64,000 bases of DNA, from the NCBI GenBank assembly GCA_051294375.1, contig CM119271.1:9501308-9565307 (forward strand), written 5' to 3'. The stretch is from Paraspadella gotoi (lineage: Eukaryota > Chaetognatha). How positions within the stretch are numbered: the stretch's first letter is position 1; each line of letters begins with the position of its first letter. The notes beneath the pieces are model-generated. The model was given only the letters and a program-made list of their open reading frames with translations. It was not told the origin of the DNA and made no database searches. A program made the translations under genes and the position numbers. Below are positions 50,301 through 61,861 of the stretch, piece after piece.

Positions 50301-53300
50301 TCAATATCGAGGACGACTATTTACCGGTTGAGATTTTAAATATCCCTGGACCATTTATTCCTGTACAAATTGGCGAATGAAATTTTAAGAGACCATGATC
50401 GATACTGGCAGCGGATCGCTAAATTTACTTTCTATGCACTATTACGGAACCAATTGCATTATTGAATATACCGTTGCGAAGCGAGCAGTATAAGGTCATG
50501 GGAATTGGTGGGGTGATTTAGGGCTGCTAGGCTCTGGTAATATTCGGTTGCAAAATAAATAACACCCCGAGGAGGCATTGTCTTTCACATATACAGGGAG
50601 AAAGGCATTTGTATTTGGGTTTAAAAGGGAATGCAAAGATTTTGACATTATTAGATTACTAAAAAATCAAACGGTACATGTAACGGCATATGGTTAAAAT
50701 TATCGGTGAGAAACGCGGAAAGGGGTAACCGAGTTCGAGTTGCCAGGTAACCACTAAACAAGACTGTATAATCTAAAATTGCATGAGACTGTCGTTATTC
50801 CCGCTATTCGCAAATTAATAACTTTCGTTGATGTCGCCGATGATTCGCCGCCGAGGAAACGCTCGAAATTAGATTGCCAATTCGAGTGTCGCCGCTATGG
50901 AATCATTATTCCGCGTTATGTTTTGTCTCGCCCAATGAAAACCATTCCTGTGTTAAAAAATTAAAAATTGGTTTTGTTCGCCGATGAAACTGTATACGAG
51001 GAAGTTACGAAATGCGGCGTTGGCCAAAACCTTGTATTGTTGCGAAGTGAATGATGATGATGATCCAAGCTGGTTGGATCGATATGAAGGCATTGATGTT
51101 GAAGGTGAAGAGTCGCCTGATGGCATCCTATTGTAATTGATTGATTGATTTTGTCTCATCTGGATGATGAAAAGAAAAATAAGTTTGAGCAGTATTAAGA
51201 CGAAAAATGATCGAGTATTAGCGCGGACAATGGACTTGGCCGCACGTCATGGTTGGATGTAAAAATTGCAATTGCAAAGAAGTGTGACAACGGTAATCGA
51301 TCGCCGCGTCAGTTCCGCTTTAGCCAGCAGAAGGCCTGCGGAAGAGAAGCGCGTGAGCTAAGAACATGGACTCATTCACGCGTTTGTAGTCAAATCTTGC
51401 TACAGAGGCTGGCCGGTATATGTAAGAAACGTGATGAAACATGGCGTCTGTTGCACGGGAATGCACGGCTTCGCCATTGATTACCGGAAACTAAATCCTG
51501 TCTACGGTTCCAGGACGGCCAATGCCTCCGAGAATGGGAGATGTGTTTGACAAATATTTCTGCATGCGTTGGTTTTTTCGAAAATTGATTTAAATTATGG
51601 GTTACATGAAGATTCCAATGTCAACCAGAGTCAGCTCCATTGACATGTTTTGAGATTCCAAAACGCCGGTCAGTACATGTGGACCGTTCTCCCTTCGGCT
51701 TCAAAAGTGGCCGGCCGTATTCACTGAGCTGATGAACTGCCATTGCAATGCGTCTTCAACCTTCTCCACCTGCTCGCCTACCTGACGACATCATTTGTCC
51801 GATCACGAATTCGACGAAACACGTGGTACATTTGGAAGAGGTCTTAACTAGGCTAGAAGTTGCTGCGATTGAAGCCAAGGCTCAAGGTTTAGTCCTGCAA
51901 AAATGAAAATTGAATTATTGGCGTCACGTGATAAACGAGAATGGCATCAAAACCGGATAACCATGAAAACTCAGAGTCTGTCGAAATGGCCAAGCCGGAC
52001 TACGGTAAAAGAGGTTCAGTCGTTCGTTGCTTTTGCAATTTTATCGTAGATTGTTCCGAATTTCTCTGGCATCGCAAAAACCCTCTATGAGCCTTTCCAA
52101 AAAGGACCGGAAGTTCCATTGGAGTGGACGCTTGTCAAAAAAGCATTCGAAGAGCTCAAGAATATAATTGTTCGGGCATCTCGTTCTGGCGTGCCCTGAT
52201 TTTTAATTAAAACTTTCCACCTCGCGACTGACTGGGAGTGCTCTGAAACTCCAGTTACAATCCTGTCTCACAGTCGACGATGCCACAGGTAAGTTAAGGC
52301 CCATCCTTTATGGAAGTAAGGTCCACCACCAGGACCTGATGTGTCGGCTACTACGAGGAAATCGCCTGATCCTCATATTCTAGAGGACGTTTCAAAGTCT
52401 CACACGGCTATGCTAGCGACACATAATTACTTTACTGGCTAAACGCGACTTTATTCTCTATTCAGACAACTTTGCTCTTTTCAAATCTTTGTCTAGTCGC
52501 CGCCGCAAGCGTTCGTCATAAGAACGCCTAGGTAGTTAGCCCAGTGGAGACTTCAAGTCAAGCACTTACCAGGTAAGCAAAAATATTGGGCCTGATTTGT
52601 TGCAGTCGGATTGACTTCGCGCAGAAAGAAACAATTTCCTGTGCCAGACAGGACTGGTCAGATTGTCGGAAGTGTCGCTCAGTAGTAATAGTTGCTCCTG
52701 TTGCAACACGCGCAATGACGCAGCTGCCCAGCTGCAAATCCACATCCGATACTGATCCTGCGATCGGGGGGACGCCTTGATCCAACAGGTCTGCTGAGAG
52801 GAAGTGGAGGCCGTTACAAGAGAGCGCATGGGGACTTTAAGTAAGCTCAAGGCTTGGATAGAGACCGGTTCAACGCCCCGACAGAAAAGAGGCGCGTAAG
52901 GGAAAAGTCCCGCCACTAAGGTCGTTACTCGCAAGTTTCGACCAATTCAAAGTAAAGTAATGACGTAATCGTTCGCAGTTTGGACGGGACAAGGACGGAC
53001 AAGGTAAGAATTTGGCCGTGGTACCTGAGAGTGCAGTTCCGGAATTACTGCGGCTTGCGCACGACAACCAAGTCATTCGGGGGCAGAATAAAACGGTTGA
53101 ATTTCTCCGACGTTCAGATATTACGTTTTCGCGTTGGCCGCCGTCGTCGAAAGGACTGATTCGTTCGTGCGGAATCTGTCAGAGGAAGAAAGCAAACAAA
53201 ACCGTTAAGCCCCGTTGCAACAGATTATTGCAGTTATTTCAATGAAAGAGTTGCATTTGATATTAAAGGCCCATTAAGAGAGACTAACATAAAAAATTCC

Positions 53301-56300
53301 GCTATTATTATTGATTATCACTGATTATTTCAGATCGATTGACTATTCTCGCTGGTTTAAAAGGAAGTTCACAGCAGAAGAAGTACTTACTGCATTGTAT
53401 GAGCATTATATTGATATTTCGGAGTTCCGTTCGCGTCATAGTGATGCGTCACCGACGTTTCACGGCGCCGCCGCGAAAGATTTCTATCATACTCCTCGGC
53501 ATCCACAAAGACGAAGACGGCTCCACTCCATCCAATGGGAGACGATTGGTTGAAAGAACATTCGCCTCCATTTCAGGTTTAGGTAACTGCCATGTTGAGG
53601 AACCGGAATGCTGATGGTGCACCGATTGGACGGCGCTGAATGGGATACACGCCTGAAGAAGGCACAATTGGCAGTTAACGCGGACGCCAAATCTTCACCT
53701 CTTTTTTCTCCTTTCAAAATTCTCACCGGAAGTGAAATGTTGTTCCGATGACGCTTTTTATCCGGTGGAAAAACGCGCGAGAAAAAACTATTGCAGCACC
53801 GTTAGAGGGTTGCAAGACAGGCAATCCGAGAATGTCCACGCCGTAATGGAACTATATATGGGTCATGAGCTGGCGATACAAAAAAGATATTATGATTCTT
53901 CTGTTCTAAAATTCCCTGAGTTTAATATTGGCTGACAAAGTTCTTTATCGAAAAGTTGCTGATAAGCCAGCCCATGAAGCTAAAGCATTGCTCTCCTAAA
54001 ATATTTTGATTCCACTTTTTGAAATTACTAAAAAATTGTCTGATGTTAAATTACGTCATTCGAGACGTAAATGTCCGGAAAGGAACGGGTACAACACGCA
54101 AATCATTTTTGCGCCCAGTCGTAGAGAAAGCCATCACCATGGAAACGGAATTCAACAAGAGGAACCGTTTCGACGACAAAGACCGGAAGGAATTCTGGAT
54201 CGGGACGACGACAGTTGTTGATCATCATTTGAGTGGGAGGCTAGCCCCCCGGGGGGGAAGGGGGTTTTCCGCTAAAAAGACGTTCTACTCGATCGAGGAA
54301 CTTGCCCTCGAAACTAACTGACTTTTATTTGGATGATTCAAGTCGAAGGTTTTGTAAATATGATTTAATATACGCATTAATATTATGACATTATAACAGT
54401 GTTTAATCAATCACAAATAATTTTCTACGTCTGTTTGTTCATTACTACATTTTATCATTTATTCATTATTTTCGTCTCTTGGATTAATACGATTAATTGT
54501 TAGCGCTACGTCTGAGTTCGCAACGAGCAACCAGGATCAGGTGGAACAAAAGAGGCATCGTCCGAGATCTTTCCGTTCCACCGAAGTAGTGGTTCAGCCG
54601 CCTTCGCTGAGTGTCTGGAAGGAGAATGAAAATTATGGTTAGTTCTCTGTCTGTGTAAATCCATTGGAATCAAAGGGATCGATCTACCAAGATGGTTCGG
54701 CTCAGTGGTTGTTTTACTTTTTTATTATTATTCGCTGATTTATTAAAGTCTCCAATTTAAGCTCAAATGTTGGAGTTGAGCGAAATCATTGGATGAGAGG
54801 AAAAAAAATGGAAGAATGATTGTAGTGAATGAATGGGTTCTGATCGATTTCTATCTACGACGAGCTTGAGTTTCTTCCACTTCTGTAGAAAGGAATAATT
54901 TTGCAATTCCTTCTGCTAAGTATTAGGCTCAGTATGTTCCGCGTATTATAGTTATATGTTCCTACGACATTGTTTTAACAAAATTGACACTGACCCATTA
55001 CCTTATGTTAATCCATGGAGTCCCCCTCCTCGAAAGTCGATGTCTTTCGACCCAAATCATACCACGTCGTCGTCATCATCATCATCATCAGCGTCATCCC
55101 GGGCGGCCGCCGGAGAAGATTGGGCCGAGCTGGCGCCCGGCAGAGGACGCCCCCCTCCGAACCAGATCGCTCTGATTGCGGAGAAGAGAAGCCCGAGGCG
55201 ATGATGATGGCCGGGGAGGAAATTTCCTGAGGAGATGACGCGCACGGGGAGAGAGCCGGAACAGGACTGCTCGATCCGGAGATTCCCGGCGCTGACGCCG
55301 ACCCGGAACGGGATTCTCTCCACGACTGGAGAGTCGGGTTTCCGGTCATTCTCTGATCCGGCCGGTGGGAGGATTTTGCCTGGTGATGACATCGTATCGA
55401 GACGATGCATCAAGAGGAGGATCGGGACGCCGCTCTTCGTCGGCGGATCCTCGCGCCGCTGCAACAGGAGAGGAGACCGCCCTGTCCGAGGGAATCCTTC
55501 GGACGTTGGCAAAACACTTGGCGATTTTGCAAGGGTGGAGAGGAGCCATGGCGAGTTCGGTTGAGCGGTGGGAAAAATGCCCCAGACCGAGGCCGCTTTT
55601 GACACAGATGAGTCCTTCCGGAAGTGTAGGGCCGCGGACTGGGAGAGGTAAGACGCAGTGGCACCAGCTGCGCCACGTTGAGACGCCCCCAGCCCGCGTT
55701 AAAATTCACTTCCGTGGAGAACCGGTGCCCGAGGCACCCGCCAGATAGCTGCACACGAGGCGTGCAGCTGTTGGGCCGTGATGACCTCGGAACAACGCGG
55801 CAGCGTTGAAGAACAAGTTTGGGCGAGCCTAAAATGAATAAGTAAAATTATAAACTAAAATTAATTACCATGATCAGTCAAAATCTGCAAATTAATATGC
55901 CCATAATATTGCCAAATAATATTGATTATTACGTTTTAAGTCCTTGTACGCCCTTTGTTATTTCATGTTGTTGAAATAAGTCCAGAGAACTTTATTTAGT
56001 TTTTCCGTTCTATCGCAGTCAGAATAGAACAACGTTTTTCGTGATTACACGATGGGAATTATTATTATGATTTTATTTCGAATACAATGTACATTTAGCC
56101 TTGTATACATTATGTAACGGAAACGAATTCTCGTCAATGATATAAGCAAATTAGGCAATCGACGAAATTCATTTCTGGCAGTGAGATGAATAAATGTTTC
56201 ATTCTTTTGAAATTATTGTTACAAATCATTGTTTAACAGTGTATTTCGTTGCGTCTCCCCTTTTCGTTTGTTATTCAACAACCGATCATAAGTCAAGGAA

Positions 56301-59300
56301 TTATTATTATTTTTTCTATATCCTTCCGGAACCAGTACACATTAATTTATCATAAATCAGGAATTGTGATTTATTTTTCTATATTCCTTCAGGAACCAGT
56401 AGAATTAATTTGATCATACAATATTTACTTTCTTTTTGAAAACTTCTCCGATGATTCAATTCTAAATACGGTTTCCCTAAACTTAGAGTTCGAGGGGCTC
56501 TAGTGGAAACAATGGTCATTTTGTTTACGTTCGAAAAAAAGGTACATTTTTCGAATGAAAATGGTTTATTGATTTACGATCATATTCCTATTATTCCGCA
56601 GTTTCCTTGTAATTACTGGTAACTCGTTCTTATGTGTTACAATGAACTTACTTGATTAAATCCATGATTACCCCAGTGAAGATGGGTAATATCAAAACGA
56701 TTGTCGGGGGAAGAGAATAGAATTAAACGTTTTCGAAAAAATTTAGCGGATGAAAACTATTTGCTCGGACGCGTTGGGAGTTTGCCACAGAAAGTGAAGA
56801 ATTATCGAGAGGTTTAGGGACCGGCGGTAAACGATTATACATTCTAGGCAAGGAAATCTGACTCGAAAGAAGCGCAGGCAGGCATTTATCACCACTAGTG
56901 TAACGGCCAGGCTCGGGTTGAACACGAGAAAGTACGAAGCGTAGACTAAAGTCATAACAAGCGCGGGATAGGGGAGACTAAGGAAGATGAGGACATTTCT
57001 TTTTCTTTGAGGTCGAGTTTAATAAGGATAGGCCTCTGTCTCGTATCTCCGTACCTTCCCCTCGTCTTTCTCGCCTTTCTTCTCTCTCGTCTTCGAAATT
57101 CTTCAGTCGCTCACGTACATCCCGGATTATAACCACTCTTCTCTAAAAATATCTCTCCCTTTTACTATTTTCTGTCTCTCTCTCTCTCTTCCTCTTAGCC
57201 ATCTGACGTTTAAGACCATAAAATTTGAAATTAAGAAATGGCGTCGGATCTTGTTGTCGTTGTTGTTGTCGATTGACGTACAAAAAATGTGGACTTTGAG
57301 AGAGGCGTTGGCCGCGCCAGTCGACAACATGTAAGGAGCTGATTGGGCGACGGCCCGTCTCTGACGCGACCGTCCGCCAATCCAGGGGAACTTGGGCGAT
57401 TCTCGACCCCCTCCACATTGAGCAAAGATATAAAAGCAACAACTCTGAAGCATCAGAGAGAACCTGTATAATAATTATTTTTTAGTCTCCATAATTTTTG
57501 CCTCCATAATAATTTTTGAAGTGTTCTTTAACACATGTAAAGAATAAAACTATTTACTGCCATCCTATTTTATGTTATTCTCTCTCTTACTCCTTTGCTA
57601 GCAAGTACTCCTAAAAACAAGGAGTAATGTGAATTTAGTTAAAATAGTTTTATAGATATTCCACAATCATAGACATAGTCTCAGTTTTTAGAATGAAACA
57701 AAGTAAACACGATCGTAGTATCAAATTTTAAGATTGGATCCAGTTACTACATTTACTACAGTTACTACAATTCAAGCTCAAAACCAAGCTAATTCGCGAA
57801 TCCTTTGACAACAACTACATTGGCCATGTAAGCAAAAGAAGAGAAGATAATTTCACCCATGTATGTATGATTGGTATGCATGACATTACTTTCCTCTCCC
57901 CCTTCTACTTCTCTTTGTTAAATTATGAGTTATTTGTAATTGAATATAGAATCATTTAAGTGAATTAGAATAAATAAAGTTCTATAAATTCTTCTTTTAG
58001 TTATTTCTTGTTTTGGCTTATAAACCAATGCTTTATAGCTTGTTAGGAATTTGCTGTTAGCGATTCTTTTAACAAAATCTTGAGCTACTCAATTTGACTA
58101 AATCAATTTTATATCTATTCTATCTAGTTACAGTAAGTGACTACAATATGGGCAAACGAAAGACAATTACGCAGTGTTTGTATTCACTAGCACCGAACAA
58201 TCGCGAAGAGACGATCCCGCCGGAAGATGATCTCCCGAGATTCCCGCTCGTTCTCCCTCCTCAGGACGATTTACCGAGATTCCCTCCCGTCCTGCCTCCT
58301 CAGATATCGAGTGAGACGAGCCACTCCGATTCGAACATTCCGACCGCTCTCCCATCTGCTCCCACACCTGTTCTTCCATCTGTACCAGATGTGGAAGTAA
58401 GAGAGATTAAACTGCCAGGAGATGTCAACCCAGACACTCTCTATGTGGACATTAAAGATATTCCACCATTCAAGAACAATGCTCCACCGTCAAAAACCAT
58501 AGACAAAGCGCGGTACCTGGAGTATGAGTTCGCCGAAAAGTTAAAGTATCTCAAACTTGAGGAAATGTCGGCGTCGAAAATTATTCATGTTCGCAACACC
58601 CGCGACGACAGAATGGCAGGTGCGCGCTTCGCCTCGCTCCTTGCCAAGTCTGATCGCGATATACTGGTTGGTTTTGACACAGAGGGCAGTTCTGCGACAG
58701 TGCAATTGTCAGCAAAGGTTGGAACTGATGAAGTAAACGTCGTGTATCAACTGAAATCGTCAGTTGCCGAATCGTGTCTTAGTGAGGGAGTCCCCGACAA
58801 TCTGTTCAACATTCTACTGCATGAGAGAATCATCTTTGCAGGCAAGAACGTCAGAGAAGATCTCCTAGAATTGTTTGAGACCTTGTCGATCTCACTCTTC
58901 AAAGCGATAAGGCTAAGATACCTTGAGGTAACGGACCTCTATGGATTTTGTCAGAGCCTTGCTCAAGGACCTCGGGAGGTACGCCGTTTCGTCCAGTCGG
59001 GTCAGTGGGTCCGCGAATTTCAAGTTTCGCTGGCATTCTTTTTCAACTTTGCATTTCGAGATCGATTCTTAGACAAGCGAAGTTTCCATCGAGACCATAC
59101 GTCGGATTTTGCTGAAGAAAGATCCCCGCTGTCCCCACAACATCTCATTTATGCAGCGTTGGATTCCCGCGCTTCGAGGGATGCGGTCGTGGCACTTCTT
59201 GGGATGCTTGGTCTCCGCCCTACTGCATTCGCAAGAGAAGTCGGCGACGACTCCTTTCCGATCAACAACCGTATTCTCGATATCGCTAAGGCCTTCGAGA

Positions 59301-61811
59301 ACGACAGCCCTCGAAACAAACGCGAAGAAACGGGCATTGCAGCGCTCAAACTGTGCCAGGTATTCTTCAAGACGCGGGTAGCCGACGCAGAAAAGGCAGA
59401 GATTGTGCGACGTCTTAGAAAACAGATCGCCGTGATAAAGCTAAAGGAAATACGAACGAAAACCAAAATCGACATCGTTTTCATTGAGGACGATCGCGTA
59501 GACCAGCTTGTCATCACACCTTTCCGCTCCGCGTCCACCATAGAGACAATAGAGGAACCATGCGAGTCCTCTCCGCCGGCCAAGGTCAGAAAGTTTTTAC
59601 CTTCAGCCCCTATAGATGCCTCTTCGGTGTCAACTCCAGAGACTTCGCAGGTCCCTCCTTCGGCCGAAGTGGAATGTGCAACAGATGCGACAATCGCCGG
59701 TCCCACCAAGACTAGACCTGGTGGTAAAAGTACATCGTCCCCGACCTTCGCGGTCTTGTCGCGCGCTACGCGTGAGGCAAAACCGCCCGAAGACTCTGCC
59801 ATTTCTTCTGCCAGAACGTTGACAACCTTGCAGATTGCGGATTTTCAGCGATATCTCAAAAAGAAACGAGAGTTGACGGTGACCAAAACGATAGAAGAAT
59901 GGGTCAAGATTCTTTCTTATATGCCTAAGAGAAAACAGAATAATCGAAGGAAAGCATATCTCCTTGCGCGTACTATGTTCGACTTCTTCCCAACACGTCG
60001 TCTTAACGATTTTGTTACTGCGGTTCTCAAGGAGAAGGCCTTGGGATCAAGTTGCCTTCATTCGCTCGTCCAACTAAAGTATTTTTCATGTTCCTCGCTA
60101 GTCCTATTGGATTACTTCCTCGATAGCGACAGCCGTACTCATACGTTGAAATCGGCTGCGCAAGAGTTCGACCAGGCAGAGATCTCGTCAATAGTTGGAT
60201 TTATTTCTCGCTTCTACAGAAGGAAAGACCTGATAGTGGAAAAACTGCGTTCAACTGGCTTTTACGCGAACATGCACGACATCGACGACTTCAAGGAAAG
60301 GTTTTCTAACTATCGCGTCGGTCGATTCATCAGAACATGTTCAGAGGTTGCCAAGTTACCGCTGTCTCGTCATTATCTCGACATAATCTGCAAGTCGCGC
60401 ACCGATATTCTGGTGGAAGCGTTTCTTCGTGGCGAGATCGAAGAGTTTGACATGTATTTTTCCTGCAGAGCTATTGCAGCCGGAGAGAACCGACTGTTTT
60501 TAACTAGTGTGATGCGCGTGGCTGAGTTCAACTCGCTGCTCGCTTCATTCCTCTTACGGCTTCGTGGAGATCCGGAAAGGTCCTTCCCTCCAGCAGAGCA
60601 CGACGACTTTTCGCCGTCATGCAGAGAACCTTATAATAAAGTTCTCCACGATTTACCCTCGTCATTGAGAGGAAATAGAACAGATGGCATAATAATTAAA
60701 GACATAAACGAGCTCGATAAATTCAAAAGAGCATTCTCCAAATCTGAAGATTACGCTATCGCGTATCATCGACCCTTGCCAGGATTGGAGAAAACAGAAA
60801 TTGATTTCCTATCAATTCTTTGCGACAGAGAAGTCTTTCACTTCGCCCCCGGCAAGAACCGAGCTGTCACCGAGGCTATGATTAGCACACTGAAGCCCTC
60901 GCAGTCCCGCCTCTTCACCTTCAAAAAGGTTCCTTTGTTCGACTTTTTCCGTCGCGAATTTTCGTGGGTCCCCTCTAATTGGGTCGACGCAGAAACCGTC
61001 TGCAAGGAGCGTGGCTGGGAGGCAACCATCAATTTAATTGCGAACAAAATCACGGGAGACGCCTATTGTCCGCGTGGACTCCACTTCCATGGAAGTTCGA
61101 GGCCATCTTCGAATGCCCTCTCCACCGCTCGATTACGACGCTGCTCGTATTCAAGTTTTGCGTTCGCTTCGCTCGTTAAGGACGCGTATTGGTCGGGTCG
61201 ACCAATTTAGAAAGGAGGAAGGATGTTGGAGACAAATTCGTGCGGACATCGAAGGACTCGAGATGAAGAACAATTTGCTACGAACAATTAAGGAACTGTT
61301 CTTCAATAAAAATATAAATAATGATTGCTTTTATTTACCTTATTTGTTATTGTTTACATTTCAGATAAGTGAGTATCGTGCTTTATATGTATAAATGATA
61401 ATGTCAGAATAGTAGAATACACCGTTCTTGGTCAGCGTCTCCCTGTCATATTGTGTGCTTCTCATTCTCATAGATCCATACGATAAGACTATTGCTCTCT
61501 GTCGACTGCGCCGCCCGCTCAGACTTAGTTTGGAGGACGACGTGGGAGACCCCGATGCGATCTCAATGCCACCTGACGTGAGCCACCTTCGCCGCTGGCG
61601 AATCCCATAAATCCGCTTCCAAAGGAGGAGAGGAGGAGGAGGAGGAGGAAGAGGAGGGAGAGTAGGAAGAAGAAGGGTAATATTAAGAACAGTAGGAGTA
61701 AATGAGAGGAAGAAAAAGAGGAAGAAGAAACAGGAAAAATACGAAGAGTAAGGGTAAAATGAAAGAGAGGGGAACGAGAGAAAAAAGAGAGAGAAAGAAA
61801 TGAAGGAGAGG

Positions 61812-61861
<50 letters not shown>

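Larger units (their letters stand above)
47580..57595 (+). mobile_element. LTR retrotransposon with LTR pair, indel-riddled interior
   Basis: Direct LTRs (about 47,590-48,125 and 57,020-57,580) flank ~8.9 kb with gag-like, protease, RT, RNase H and integrase remnants in Ty3/gypsy order, all broken by frequent single-base indels. It is a different family from the upstream element: protease and integrase motifs differ. Target-site duplications and exact ends could not be fixed because the LTR ends diverge. Confidence 0.85.
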
